A stretch of DNA of 64,000 nucleotides. Origin: Blasia pusilla. Lineage: Eukaryota > Marchantiophyta > Marchantiopsida > Blasiales. The notes below the pieces were generated by a model. The model was not told the origin of the DNA and did no database searches. It saw only the letters and a program-made list of their open reading frames with translations. A program made the translations under genes and the position numbers. The DNA lies in NCBI GenBank assembly GCA_050084515.1, contig CM114271.1:65038001-65102000 (forward strand), read 5' to 3'. Below, piece by piece: positions 22,486 through 33,500 of this stretch (within the stretch, counting starts at the first letter, position 1; every line of letters starts with the position of its first letter).

Positions 22486-23084
22486 TTATCGCCCAAGCTT
22501 TCGGTCACAAGTTATGTCCATTGCTTCACCATGTACTAACGCGACGTGCCTTTCTTGCATCCATCTGAAGTCACGCAATGCTTCTTGCGCATGTTCTAGA
22601 TCCGCCTCCGCAATCCAAGTCGCCTCTTTCACATGATAGCCTTTCCACTTGACCAAGTACTCGTACTTGGTGGCCCTACGTCTGGAACGCAGAATAGTCT
22701 CAACCTCAAACTCTGGTTCCTCATTTCTGATGACCGGTTGTGGTCTCAACATCCTCCTTCGCTCCGGACGCACATTGTCTTGAAGATACTTCTTCAATAA
22801 TGACACATGGAAAGTCGGGTGAATCTTGAACTCGTTTGGCGGCTCAACGTGTACACATCCTCAAACGGCTTTGCCTTGATCACATACGGTCCAGCATACT
22901 TGGCTGACAATTTCGCAGACAATTCTTTCGGAAGAGTGAGATTCTTAACACTCAACCACACTTGTTCCCCAACTTGGAAACTCACATGGCGCCGACTTTT
23001 GTTAGCATGCTTTACGTACCTTAGTTGAGCCTTGGCGAGACTTTCTCTCGCTCGCTCTTGTCGTTCTTGCATTTCCACTAACAA
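22486..23084 (-). pseudogene. Chromovirus integrase C-terminus (GPY module) and chromodomain
   Basis: 23084-22794 encodes the integrase C-terminal module with KYAGPYVIKAKPFEDVYTL, the GPY/F motif. After a frame change, 22806-22486 encodes a chromodomain of about 48 residues: PEFEVETILRSRRR, YEYLVKWKGYHVKEATW and LEHAQEAL, with the cage-type aromatic residues Trp54 and Trp64 of that frame in place. Chromodomains guide integration to heterochromatin through methylated histone H3 (family knowledge). The polyprotein stop is at 22486. Confidence 0.92.
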
Positions 23085-23142
23085 ACATTCCGCCGTTGCT
23101 TGACGAGTGTGTGTCGATGTATTGCCCTTCGAAAGAGCTAAG

Positions 23143-23815
23143 TCAAGAGGCCCTTCGGTTCTCTTTGATACGCGGAAGAAACGGAGATTCTCCGGTTGCA
23201 GAATGCTTAGTCGAGTTGTAACAATACTCAGCCATACTTAACCACTTGGCCCAATCTCTTTGGTCCGCACTCACGTAATTCCGTAAGTATTGGTTTACGA
23301 CCGAGTTTACTTTTTCCGTTTGCCCATCCGTTTGAGGATGGAAGGCCGTACTAAAGCTGAGTTTGGTCCGGAACCTCCTGAATAGATGTTTCCAAAGGCC
23401 GGTAAACTTCGGATCCCGATCGGACACAATGCTCCTAGGCAATCCGTGCGACGCCACCAACCATCCAGGAATAGTCGGGAAGTAGAGGCCGTCGCGGACT
23501 CTCTCGTCGGCACAAACCTCCCCAACTTGCTAAACCGATCAACTATCACAAGTATAGCGTTGTATCCCTCGGATTCGGAAGACTCGTAATGAAATCCATG
23601 CTAATGCTTTGCAAGGGTTCCTCCGGGATTGGCAAAGGATGAAGTAAACCTTGTTTCTTCGCATAAGACACGCGTTCGCTTTGGCAGTCACGCATGTTTT
23701 CACATATTGAGCAACATCTTCCTTCATGTTGGGCGGAAGAACCTCTTAGACAAAACAGCAAGAGTGGATTTCTCCCCTTTGTGTCCCGCCAAAGGTCCAT
23801 CATGACATTCCACAA
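23143..23815 (-). pseudogene. Chromovirus integrase zinc finger and core
   Basis: From 23815 leftward: remnants of the HHCC finger (ICENMRDCQSERV), then TIVDRFSKLGRFVPT with the first catalytic Asp (23549), then HGLPRSIVSDRDPKFTGLW with the second Asp, and AFHPQTDGQTEKVNSVVNQ with the catalytic Glu (23143-23460). These are the D,D-35-E residues of gypsy integrases. The frame changes at least twice in this part. Confidence 0.92.
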
Positions 23816-24203
23816 ACACCTTGGTCCGTAGCTTGCCTTGGCCTACATAGATCTGCTCTGCTTAAACCTTAGCAAGTCGTGTCTCAAACTCAGATTGGCC
23901 ACCTTCTCGCCCGCTTTAACTTCCCAAGGTACTCCTCGCTTGCTCATCCTTCATGTATCCTTCACTTAATCCTTCTTTCCAGGTCTGTTTCATTAGAGAA
24001 CATTGCTCTCAACACTTGTGTCGCCGATGGCATGTGTTCATCCTGCGACTTAACGATCTGGAATGACATTGTCCTTCCCCGGCTTGTGGATTAGCTCCAC
24101 ATTCATCAACGCCAAGGTATCATGCCACCGAAGTTGTTTTGGCGCCACGCGATCCTGGTCTCAAAATACTTGAGCGATATGTTATCGGTGAATACTCGAG
24201 TCT

Positions 24204-24487
24204 GTGAAGTCCCAAATAGTGACGCCACTTCCTCAAGCAATGAACCACCATAAACAACTCTTTCTCATGAGTAGGCCATCTCCTTTCGTGTCGGTCAGCT
24301 TCTTGCTTTTCAGATGCTCTGAGTCTCCCTTTTGCACCAACATTCCTGCAATCGCGAAATCACTAGCATCCGTGTGCACCTCGAACGGTTGTTCAAACTC
24401 CGCGATTTCAGAATCGGTTCTGCGAGAGGATCTCTTTGACTCGATTGAACGCTTTATCCACTTCCTCGGTCCATGTAGTATTGGCAA
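24204..24487 (-). pseudogene. Chromovirus RNase H domain
   Basis: The frame at 24233-24487 contains FEVHTDASDFAIAGMLVQ, the TDAS block with the first catalytic Asp of gypsy-type RNase H. The downstream part is degraded by frameshifts before the integrase finger. Confidence 0.85.
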
Positions 24488-24517
24488 ACTTTGCGGTCCA
24501 ATCCGTGAGAGGTTTCA

Positions 24518-25203
24518 CTATGCCCCGAAAAATTCTTCACGTATGTCCGTAAATCGACTCCGATGAACCTTCGCATCCCCTTCACCGTGGAAGGCGGTTC
24601 CCATTCGCAATCGCGACTCACCTTTTCCATGTCTGGACTCACTCCATCCGATGACCACATGTCCCAAGAACTTGATCTTCGTCAAACCGAACTCACTCTT
24701 ATCCGCATTCGCATACAGCTTGTTCGCCCTAAGTTTCTCAAACACCGTCTTCAAATGTCGAGCGTGCTCCTCTAGTGTTTTCGAATAGATGAGTATGTCA
24801 TCTATATAGATGATCACAAACTCATCCGTCTCCTTGTGAAAGATGGAGTTCATCAAAGTGGTAAACGTCAGAGGCGCATTACAAAGACCGAAGGCATTAC
24901 TACAAACTCGAACGAACCGTATCTCGCCCTACTGAGGGGTCTTTTCTACATCCGCTTCGGCAATCCGAATCTGATAATATCCTGATTTCAGGTCAATCCG
25001 GCTGAAATACTTGGCACCGACAATCGATCAAAGAGGTCATCCATCCTCGGTAGAGGATAGTTATTCCTTACCGTCACTTTATTCAGCGCCCGATAATCAA
25101 CACAGAGTCTCAACTTCCCATCCTTCTTCTTGACAAAGAGGACGGGCGCCCCATAAGGTGACTTGCTCGTTCGGATGTAACCCCTCTCTAGGAGTTCACC
25201 CAA
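24518..25203 (-). pseudogene. Chromovirus reverse transcriptase
   Basis: 25203-24988 encodes [40 protein letters not shown] and [15 protein letters not shown]. After a frame change, 24856-24518 gives FVIIYIDDILIYSKTLEEH, with the catalytic YIDD, and KIKFLGHVV. The Asp-bearing palm motif A region is lost at the frameshift around 24900-24990. Confidence 0.93.
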
Positions 25204-25702
25204 CTATTTCTTCAACTCAGCAAGTTCCTCTTGATTCAACCTATATGGTGCCTTTGAAGGTGGTTGAGATCCTGGTATCACCTCAATCTTATGATCAACC
25301 GCCTATGTGGTGGCAACTCATCGGAAGCTCCTTAGTCAACACATCTTCAAATTCTTTCACAACTCTCTTGAGTGTTTCAGGGATCTCCCTTGAAGCTGAG
25401 TTCTGATCTCTGCATCTTGCGCTTGCATCATCCTCTACTCGTCTCATCAAGCAAAGGAATCCTTCCTCTAACTCGGCCAAACTCGTCCTCGTGATGGCGT
25501 TCACCAACTCCTTCTTTCTAGGCACCTCACGAACAATCTGACGTCCGTCCGCTTTTGCCGTTAACCAAGACGCTTAACCTCAAAGGTCTCCGCCTCAGTT
25601 CCACCTCATACGCATCCAAGAACGTGTTCCCAAGACTCGTCGATACCGTCCATCTCGCAAATCTGTAAAATTCTCCTTCAACTCAAATACTCCATCTCAC
25701 AA

Positions 25703-26060
25703 CTAGCCTAAAACCAGATCTGATGTCGGTGGGATTTTCCTCCCGCGAATCCTACCTAATGGGTTCATCCACTTTGGTGGTTGGCAATCCCAACGTTTTA
25801 CGATTCTCGGACTCAAGAATGAGTGCGAAGCACCTGTATCAACGAGCAACATCACATCGCGATTAGCGATCTTGGATCCTAGGTAAACCAAATTGGGCGC
25901 CCTCTTGGTGACTTGTAGAGATGTATCTAGATCTCCCTCCGATAAATGCTTAGCGGCAAACGCAATCATACTCGGTTTACTAACCTTGGGCCTCACACAT
26001 TCCTTAGCCATATGCCGGGTTCGCCACAATTATAACAAATCACTTTGGCATTCGTTGACT
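25703..26060 (-). pseudogene. Chromovirus zinc knuckle and aspartic protease
   Basis: Reading leftward from about 26040, a CCHC knuckle (CYNCGEPG) runs into a one-base gap where ggccatatg would be expected and ggcatatg is found (about 26015). It then continues MAKEC in the next frame. The protease active site is VDTGASHSFLS (25703-26029). The single-base loss in a C-run is the same kind of lesion seen elsewhere in the window. Confidence 0.9.
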
Positions 26061-27010
26061 TCAGAACGGCGGCCCCTTCGGCCAGCGTTGAGTTCCACTC
26101 GTTTTTGGTGGGGCGAGAGACCCTCCGTGGTCGCGCTCACCCCATTCCAAACCCTCTTGGATGTCCCTTTATTCTTTCAGAACTTAGAAAAACTTTTTTG
26201 TCTCAAAGGGTTTTGGTGTTGGACCTCATCGTCCCCAATCCGCTCGGCTAGTCTCAAGAGGTCGCGCGACGTCTGGGATGTGAGGCATACGAAGAGAGCC
26301 TTCGGCACTCGGTTTGAGCCCACTTAGGAAGATCACCTTTTTAGTATGTTCGTCGTGGAAAGTGCACTCATGAGCGCACTAAACTCTCGCACATAAGCAC
26401 CAAGTGATCCACTCTGGGCGCAACCTCACCACCTCCATGCCATCGCGGTACTCTTGATATTCCGGAGTGAATCGGTTCCCAATCAACTCCTTGAAATCTT
26501 CCCAACTCAACGTTTTCCCCCGACCTAGATGTTCTTTCCGGTGAGCCGTCCACCAATGGAGAGCGTGATCCTTGAAAACGTGACCGCTACAGTCACCTTG
26601 TCTTGTTCATCTGCCTTTTGCGCTTCGAAATAGAGTTCGAGTTCCGTTAGAAACTCGCTCACTTTCCGAGAACGCCCCATTCCTGTGAATGGCGTTGGCA
26701 AATTAGTCTTACAAAGCTTCTTGCCGAACTAGAGGCTCCATTTGACTTGAATTCGAGATCACCTTGCTCTGTTCAGCCATCTGGTCCGCCATCACCTTCA
26801 TCAATCCCATGATTTGGGTATAAAAGGCCGGATCGTTTAAGTTTGGACCAAGGTCCCACGGAAAGATTTTCGGTTGGAACATCCTCATGTCCGGGACTCG
26901 CACTTCGGGAGTCGCAAATTCCACCTCCGGCTCTCGGTCCGTCATTGATTCGTCTCTTGGCTTCTTTGCTTTGACTCGCGGTTTCCTCGGTTCTTCGCCT
27001 TGGTCGCCAT
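26061..27010 (-). pseudogene. Chromovirus gag
   Basis: The N-terminal frame 26945-26709 starts MTDREPEVEFATPEV and has PAFYTQIMGLMKVMADQMAEQ. Later frames give the gag core motif HALHWWTAHRKEHLGRGKTLSWEDFKELI and FTPEYQEYRDGMEVVRL (about 26400-26560), the usual plant chromovirus gag. Stops and frame changes are frequent. An upstream charged region (about 27000) may be the real start. Confidence 0.8.
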
Positions 27011-27148
27011 TTGCAGTCGTCGCCTTTTCTCAGATCTCCTCCTCGCCTCTTGCGTTCCTCCTCGGCGTCGCGGTCTTCCGGCTACCTTGAGTTCTCCCCA
27101 AACGCCCAGATCTTCAACGACCCCAAGTTCACGCTCATCAAGGAATAG

Positions 27149-27159
27149 CTCGATACCAC
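27149..27159 (-). other. Chromovirus primer-binding site, initiator-Met tRNA type
   Basis: On the minus strand, the bases just after the 5' LTR read tggtatcgagc. This is one base short of the TGGTATCAGAGC used by most plant gypsy elements and primed by initiator methionine tRNA. Confidence 0.75.
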
Positions 27160-28174
27160 GGTCGCGGCGCCTACTCTCCTTGAACGTTAATCTTGTTTGT
27201 TGAAGCGTCAGCGTTCAATAGGTCACGCTCTCAACGCTGATCTGCATCCAAACACGCACCGGTTAGTCGGGTCTTGGATCAATCAGCGGGATTACTTTCC
27301 GAGTTCTCGTCTCGGACTCTCTCTTCAAGCTCAACCTTCCTGGTTTCGCGGTTTCCAACACGGGCAAGTCTCAAAGACTTGGGACAGACTTTCTGGTCGG
27401 TTCGGGGAACTGAAACGGCGTTTCGCGCCTAAGCGGTTCCAATGGTCCGATGAACATCCAATGAGTTCCTCACCAAGACTCGCATGAAGTGAATTGGTTG
27501 GAATCCAAGTGTGGCGCATAAAGTCCACTCCTTGGATCAGGTTTGGGTTCGGGTTTTCGCCAAACTCCGTTTCATCCGTGCCTCTCAAACGCCGTTTGGC
27601 GCCCAAAGTGGGTTTCGTTTCCCGAGACATCTCAGAGAAGGTACTCCCCTTACTAGTACTTCTGGGGATCTCCGGGGCCCCTACATTTAGGAAAGACACC
27701 GGGCCCCTCCATTGGCCCTCAACCCAATTGCTCTCTGAATCGTTTTCGGCCAATATCTCAGCCTGTACTTATGCGTTTGCTGAGATCTTTGGTGCGTTGG
27801 AAGCGTCTCAAGATCAGCTTTCCAACGCGCCCTTACTTGTCCCGAACGCATCTCGGAGCTCAACGTTATGGTCCTAAACACAGTCAGATTCTCCCAAACG
27901 CTAGCCGTGTTCCAAACTGGTTCTCACCTCTTTGGCAACCAACCTCCAAGACTCAACTCATCTCAAGTCTCGGCTCGCGTTTGGTCTAGGTTTCCTGGTC
28001 GCGACCACTAACGCATGAAACGCACAACTCTGTTCGCGTTCGCGTCTCTTAGACTTTTCAAGAGACTCCACCAAACGCCTCTCCAAAGCGCAAACCTCGC
28101 GGCGTGAGTTCCTTTGAGTTCTGATGTTTCGCTTGGCGCGTATTTGGTGTTGTTTGGTTATGAGGGTCGCGACA
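27159..28174 (-). repeat. Chromovirus LTR (5' LTR for the coding strand)
   Basis: This LTR is about 1,016 bp. Its left end is blurred: ggtcgcggcgcc stands where tgtcgtgcgcc is expected. Its right end is GGGTCGCGACA at 28174. It is the partner of 20829-21855. Confidence 0.9.
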
Positions 28175-28179
28175 GATAG
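28175..28179. repeat. Target-site duplication GATAG (right)
   Basis: This is the second copy of the five-base duplication. It is followed directly by catcggtggctcgtac of the interrupted non-LTR element. Confidence 0.95.
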
Positions 28180-28800
28180 CATCGGTGGCTCGTACGGCAG
28201 GATATACTGTTGGGCAAGAGCAACTCCATGTCCTACCTTCAACCACACAAGCAACCTCTCGTCGGAGAGTGGATCTTGAGGTGGATTACGGACACTAGGT
28301 GATGTGGTGGTTGCTGATCCAACACGTTCGACTTGGTGTGTAGAGCACATACCAAACGGACAAGAATCAAGGAGTTAAGTTATCTTTGTGAGTGGCGACT
28401 CACGGATTTATTCCCAAGTGGAAGTATTCGGTCATTTACATGTGTCTTTTGATACTTTCCTCAAAACATGTGCTCACCACTCCCTCGAGAATCATCACCT
28501 TGCCCCTTCTCGTAGTCCTTCTCTCTCGGTTGTTACTACTTATTTTAAGCAATGCATCTCAGTGGCCTTACACCGTGCACAAGCCTTGGCATTAATACGT
28601 CGTCGATGGAGGTGGTGGGAGGTCTTCGCCGTCGTCCATTCACGTCTGACCAACCACTCGTGTTCTTGTCAGATTTGTTTCAAGCAATCAATCGTGCTGC
28701 TCGTTGAGCCGATGTTTACGTGAGCTTGTTGCCATTTTCTTTTTGCATTCTTTTATACATTTTTTTACTCCTCTTTTGAGGTTTATTTTATAATAAAGTG
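28180..28800 (+). mobile_element. Non-LTR retrotransposon copy 2, right part with 3' end
   Basis: This continues the C-terminal domain of copy 2 (ASVARTAGYTVGQEQLHVLPS, then RRRVDL and the DVVVADPT region in shifted frames). It continues through the FGHLHVSFDTFLKTCAHHSLE tail (28388-28723) to the common 3' terminus ataataaag near 28797. Parts of the domain are deleted relative to copy 1: the segment after VDLVM is shortened around 28265-28300. Confidence 0.85.
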
Positions 28801-30380
28801 GTTTCAGAGTCATCACTAGGAATATATATATGCAATGGCATCCCGATTCAAACCCACAATAAGAGGAGGTGCCGGTGGGCCCGAAACTCGTGAAATGACG
28901 AGAAGGGGGAGTAGCTAAGCTTGACATTGACAACGACCCCAAGAAACACAACGAATACCGCTTAATGATTTCGAAAACCACTCGAGTCCTCTGAAGTGGT
29001 AGGTTCACACTTCGAAGACAAGGAAAAAAGCGGAAAGGGTTCGGGAAGCCAAAACGCCCCGCAAATATTCTCACTCCTCTGTATCGTTTCTCTTCCCGAC
29101 CCCCGGTTAGACCCCAAGATAGCAGCTTTCAAGCTGCGCACTTCACCAGGGAATCAATTGTCATTCCCAGGGGATCCGGAGTATGAGTTGTGGTTGCAGA
29201 ATTACGAAGACGAACCGCCACAACAGACTTTTGTTGAGGGAGTGGTGGGTGTCCTGGACGTTACGGAAGCTCAGCGCCGATTAGTTTACGCGACTGATGG
29301 GCGTCGTCCTCTCCAGATCGTACCTTCGCGTCAGAAGTCTGACGGGTGCGTTGGAGCACCGCTGTTTCGCACATATTACTATGTACACTACTTGGCTTGC
29401 ACGCGAAATTTATTTTTTAATTAACATGCTTTTGAAATTCTAAAAAAAATTAATTATCTGATAATGTAAAAATATTTTTCATTTAAAACTTTAAATAAAA
29501 TTTTATTTTCAAATATTTTAAGAATGATAATTTTCATTTTTAAATAATACCTAGTGATTTTAAATAATTTCATTTCGAGAGTTTGAACCATTTCAATTTA
29601 AGCTAAAATATTTCAAGGGGGTCGTTGAGGTTACATTAGTTCGATCGGACCTCAATTGAATTCCTTCATTTTCTACTCTTCCTACCAATCTAACATCCAT
29701 TAAACCAGTGTGCCGCCTTGAGAGGGGAATAATATTATCAAATTATTAAACACGCGGGGAATACACATGGATGAATAGTCTAGAAGACTTGTAACAGAAC
29801 GACACGTATCAGTAGAGGTCGTAATTAAAATTTATTTTTAACTAGCGTGTGGCCTAGAAGAGTTTTGTGAAGTGAAGAGTGGTGAAAAAAGAATGGTGAG
29901 AAATGACTTGTAGGTATAAATGATGGAACTACTAACAAAAAGGAGTAGTTGTGGAGGTGCATTCAAGTTACCTGGAGATGAAATAAAAAGAGAGAAAAAT
30001 GGGCCGCAGAGCTTGGCCTTAATATAAATAAGTAGATCAAGTTTAATATTTGATTTAATGGAGTTGTAAAGAAGAAAGAGAGTGAAATTGAAGAGAGATG
30101 AGACGTGCATTATGAACATGAACAACTTAAAAATATTGTGGGAAGTTAGTAGTGGCTGCATTGTGGACTTGGCGGTGGTATTGTGTGCCACTTATTTGGA
30201 ATAACGGTAGAGAAGATGTGAGAGTTACAACAGACTGAAGAGAACCGCATGTGAAAGCACTAAAATTGTATGGACTGATGCTGTAAATAAGTGAGAATTG
30301 AGTGGGAAATTTTGTGCCTGGAGCTGCATTTGATAGTAAGTATGTTGTCGTGCGCATACACATCGCTACACAACATACAT
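28801..30380. other. Region without recognisable gene, one unassigned 142-codon frame
   Basis: An open frame at 28996-29424 (+) encodes a hydrophilic protein (PGNQLSFPGDPEYELWLQNY, VEGVVGVLDVTEAQRRLVYA). It resembles no family I recognise. Its composition differs from the AT-rich flank at 29.43-29.9 kb, so it could be a fragment of an unidentified element. The rest is AT-rich and featureless. Confidence 0.35.
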
Positions 30381-30385
30381 CGCTC

Positions 30386-31123
30386 TCACCGAACACACAC
30401 ACAAACATGCACGATCCCATGGTAACTCATGGCATCCAAACAACGAGACAAGAAGTACCAAAATATCTCCAATTGCCATCCTCTCGAACACCCATCACAG
30501 ACTAGCATAGTGGTTGCACCACGGGCGGAATCACACAACATACACCGCAAGCCTGTAGGAACTATTGCTAAGCTCGGATCAACTGTACCGTCAATGTTTG
30601 GAAGATGACATAGCGCACAGTTACGCACATGGTCCTTCCAAACCATACCATCGCGTCCCTCCAATAAGAGAACACCAGATGGCAAAACCTCACGCACTCT
30701 CAAAATGGTGCACCCTGCAGTCACATCCAAAGTCGTGGGTGCCGTCTGTTGCAAGTAGATATAGTCTCCCTGATGAAACCTCCGGATAGTAGGTCGGTAA
30801 CCACCTCCCCGAATAGTCGCATACCTCAACGTATCCCGATGTTACGCAATTGCCAAGTTCTCAAACGCCATCGGCATCGCTCTTCGAAACAACTCTGCCC
30901 TCTGAGAACATGCTCGCATCCATACATTAGGGTCATCAAGGTTCAACACCTCACCTACATCTCGACGAATGGCAGCAAGTAAATCTGGCTCTCGGCCATA
31001 AAGCAACAAGTACTGTGAGAAAGACGCTAAGGATGTATGCGTGCTAAATTGTATCCCATCGCCAACCACGGCAACTGAAGGTCCCAATCTCCTAGGTGAC
31101 CTCTCTGCAAGCCATACTTGCAT
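30386..31123 (-). pseudogene. Gypsy integrase C-terminus and truncated PHD-like finger
   Basis: 31123-30842 encodes SFSQYLLLYGREPDLLAAIR and NLDDPNVWMRACSQRAELFRRAMPMAFENLAIA, the integrase C-terminal region. The next frame (30829-30386) gives RRFHQGDYIYLQQTAPTTLDV, LRVREVLPSGVLLLEGRDG and a CALC pair. At 30467-30544 it has C-x2-C-x11-C-x2-C in the context CMLCDSARGATTMLVCDGCSRGW. The spacing and the LVCDGC..GW signature are those of the first half of a PHD finger. The next ligand, normally His, is Gln here, and the rest of the finger is missing. Confidence 0.75.
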
Positions 31124-31139
31124 AGTCCTCTCTTCATCG

Positions 31140-31700
31140 TCTACACAACCCGCTCCACTAGTCCATCCATCCCAGGATGATCTCGCGAAGTAGTGCGGTG
31201 GTCGATCAGTGCCTGATCACACAAGGCATGAAACTCCCTCGGAACTCTGTACCCTGGTTTCCAACACCTCAGCTGGTGTGCCGTAAATACTCAACACTGG
31301 ATCTAGGAAGGCATACGCTACTCCCTCACTCGGTTTGTCAGGCAATGCAACCAACTCTATCCACTTTGAGAAGTGCTCGACCATCACCAATACATAATGA
31401 CTATGGCGCTTCGTCAAAAGCAAAGGTCCCGCAAAATCCAAACTCCATCTATAACCTAAACCCATGATCGGAAGTGGATATAATTGTGGAGTCGGAGCAT
31501 TGAACGATGCTCGGACTCAATCACACACCATATATCTGCCAACAAATTGCTGAACGTCACTCTCCATGCCTCGCCACCAATACTAAATCTGGAGCAAGTT
31601 GTACGTCCTCTTCACTCCAAAATAACCCAACTTCTCATGGGCATGACGCACCAAACGTGCTCTCTACAAAGGATGAGGCACTACACGCACTCTACCATCC
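31140..31700 (-). pseudogene. Gypsy integrase finger and catalytic core
   Basis: 31465-31217 encodes RWSLDFAGPLLLTKRHSHYVLVMVEHFSKWIELVALP, with the first catalytic Asp in SLDFAGP, then YGTPAEVL. The second Asp and the Glu fall in degraded sequence towards 31130-31220. Upstream (31.5-31.7 kb), frame-shifted remnants of the HHCC finger and the YWW block are visible. Confidence 0.85.
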
Positions 31701-31708
31701 TCCCACAC

Positions 31709-32460
31709 TCACAACCCATGTGTGCCCTCCCACTGAAACCGTTTGGCTCGCTGTAGGATCCGATCCTGCTCTCTAGCATCCACTGTGCTCACGGCGCTGC
31801 CAATACGCAGGTACTCCAAGACCACTCCATCGTCATAAATGTCTCGGCCACCTGTCGTCTCCTCACCGAACTCTAGATCTAAGGACTCTCCAATCGACCT
31901 CGCCATCAAAGTCTCAAAAATTTGGCTCTCCATAGCCAACAAGCCCAAATAGGCAGACGCATGCCATCTTGGCACCAACTCCTCATCACTCTCACCATAC
32001 CAACGAGCTCCAGTCGCATCTCGCTGACTCGGGCATGGGTTACGGCTCAAACCATCTGCATCCTGGTTGAGCGTCCTAGGTATATGCACCACGTGGAAGT
32101 CATACTCCTGCAACAAAAGAGCCCACCTCGCAAGCTTCCATGTAAACTTTTCGGACTCCATCAGCCACTTAAGTGGCTGATGATTAGTAATGATGGTAAG
32201 GGGATTGATGAATAGATAACATCTAAAATGTGCGATAGCCCACACTGCAGCCAAGCACTCACCCTCATACAAGCTATACTTTGCCTCTGCAGCGTTGTTC
32301 TAGCGACTAGCGTAAGCCACCACGAACTCTCTACCATCATCGTTATGCTGGGTGAGCGGGGCTCCAAGCCCCAACATGCTCCAATCAGTATGCAACTGGA
32401 AAGGACGCCCCCTGATCGGTCTCCTCAATATGGGCGCGAACGTCAATCTGTCCTTGAGCA
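31709..32460 (-). pseudogene. Gypsy RNase H domain
   Basis: The frame at 32272-31709 has YEGECLAAVWAIAHFRCYLF, NHQPLKWLMESEKFTWKLARWALLLQEYDF and RTLNQDADGLSRNP, the standard RNase H C-terminal blocks of gypsy elements. The N-terminal Asp region lies in other frames upstream (about 32300-32460). Confidence 0.9.
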
Positions 32461-32479
32461 TTTGAAATGCTCTCTCCTG

Positions 32480-33500
32480 CTAATCCCCCCAATGCCACTC
32501 CTGATCCACCTTGGTCAGCAAGATTAGCGGCTTTGCAATCGAGCTAAAACCCTTAACGTACCGTTGATAGAAGTTTGCCAATCCCATGAATGCACGAACT
32601 CGACACACATCTGTAGGGCGTGGAATGTGTGAAATAGCCTCTACCTTCGTTTGGTGCAAACCAAGGCCCCTTGGGTATATCGTATGATCCAAGTACTCAA
32701 TCTGGTCGTAGAAGAACTTGCAATTTCCTGGATGTAGCTTCAGCCCATGTAACAGCAATCGTCAAAACACCTCCTCTAGATGTCTCTCATGCTCCTCAAC
32801 CATGGCACTAAAGACTACGATGTCATCAATATAACACCTAGCAAAATCCAGACTTGCCAAGAACCTATCCATGACCCTATGAACCTCAGCCGAGGCGTTC
32901 TTTAACCCGAATGGTAAGAACCGCCACTGGTACAAATAATCCTTCCTATGAGGATCGATGCCCCAAAATGCCGTCTTCTGCCTATCCTCCAATCTGATAG
33001 GCAGCTGATGGTATCCGGCTCGCAAATCCAATGAACTGAAGACCTTTGCATGACCAATCGCATCAAAGATCTCCTCAAGGATGGGCATGATATACCTATC
33101 GGACTTTGTCTGCCGATTGATAAGTCGGTAATCTCCACACATCCGCCTATCCGTCCACTTGCCATGCACATCCTTCTTGGCGGGCATGACAATGGCAAAT
33201 GCATACTCTCCACGCAACATCTCCACTAGTCCTGCTGCAACCAAGTCCTGGCTCTACTCTGAATCAGATCCCTCTCCATTTCACTGTACCTGTAGGGTCG
33301 TCAGAAGATCGGCGTGTCACTCAACAACCCAATGCGCATCCTTGGACCCTTCAGTGTACCCAAATCATGCATACTAAATGCAAAACATGTCCTATAACTC
33401 CTAAGGAACTAGTGTATCCGACGCCGCTCTCCTCTTGTCAACTTAGGGCCCATATCTGGCTCCCAAGTCTCCATCGTGACTACGGTAGGACTCTCCGGCA
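32480..33500 (-). pseudogene. Gypsy reverse transcriptase
   Basis: 33244-32762 is an open block of 160 codons with CGDYRLINRQTKSDRY, SSLDLRAGYHQLP (motif A Asp intact), FLPFGLKNA and the catalytic YIDD at residues 138-141. 32758-32480 continues with HGLKLHPGNCKFF and FMGLANFYQRYVKGF. Upstream to about 33480, shifted frames give the pre-RT region (CFAFSMHDLGTLKGP, FRRPYRYSEMERDLIQSR). This is the best-preserved part of the element. Confidence 0.93.

Larger units (their letters stand above)
20829..28174 (-). mobile_element. Complete Ty3/gypsy chromovirus inserted in non-LTR copy 2
   Basis: This 7,346-bp element is coded leftward. LTRs lie at 20829-21855 and about 27159-28174, with TG...CA ends and a 5-base target duplication. 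The polyprotein order, reading leftward, is gag, CCHC knuckle, protease, reverse transcriptase, RNase H, integrase and chromodomain, which defines a chromovirus. Many frameshifts break the polyprotein. The two LTRs are nearly identical in their middle thirds. Elsewhere they differ largely by 1-3 base gaps (e.g. 20870-21290 against 27200-27590). The insertion is younger than the non-LTR copy it splits. Confidence 0.93.
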
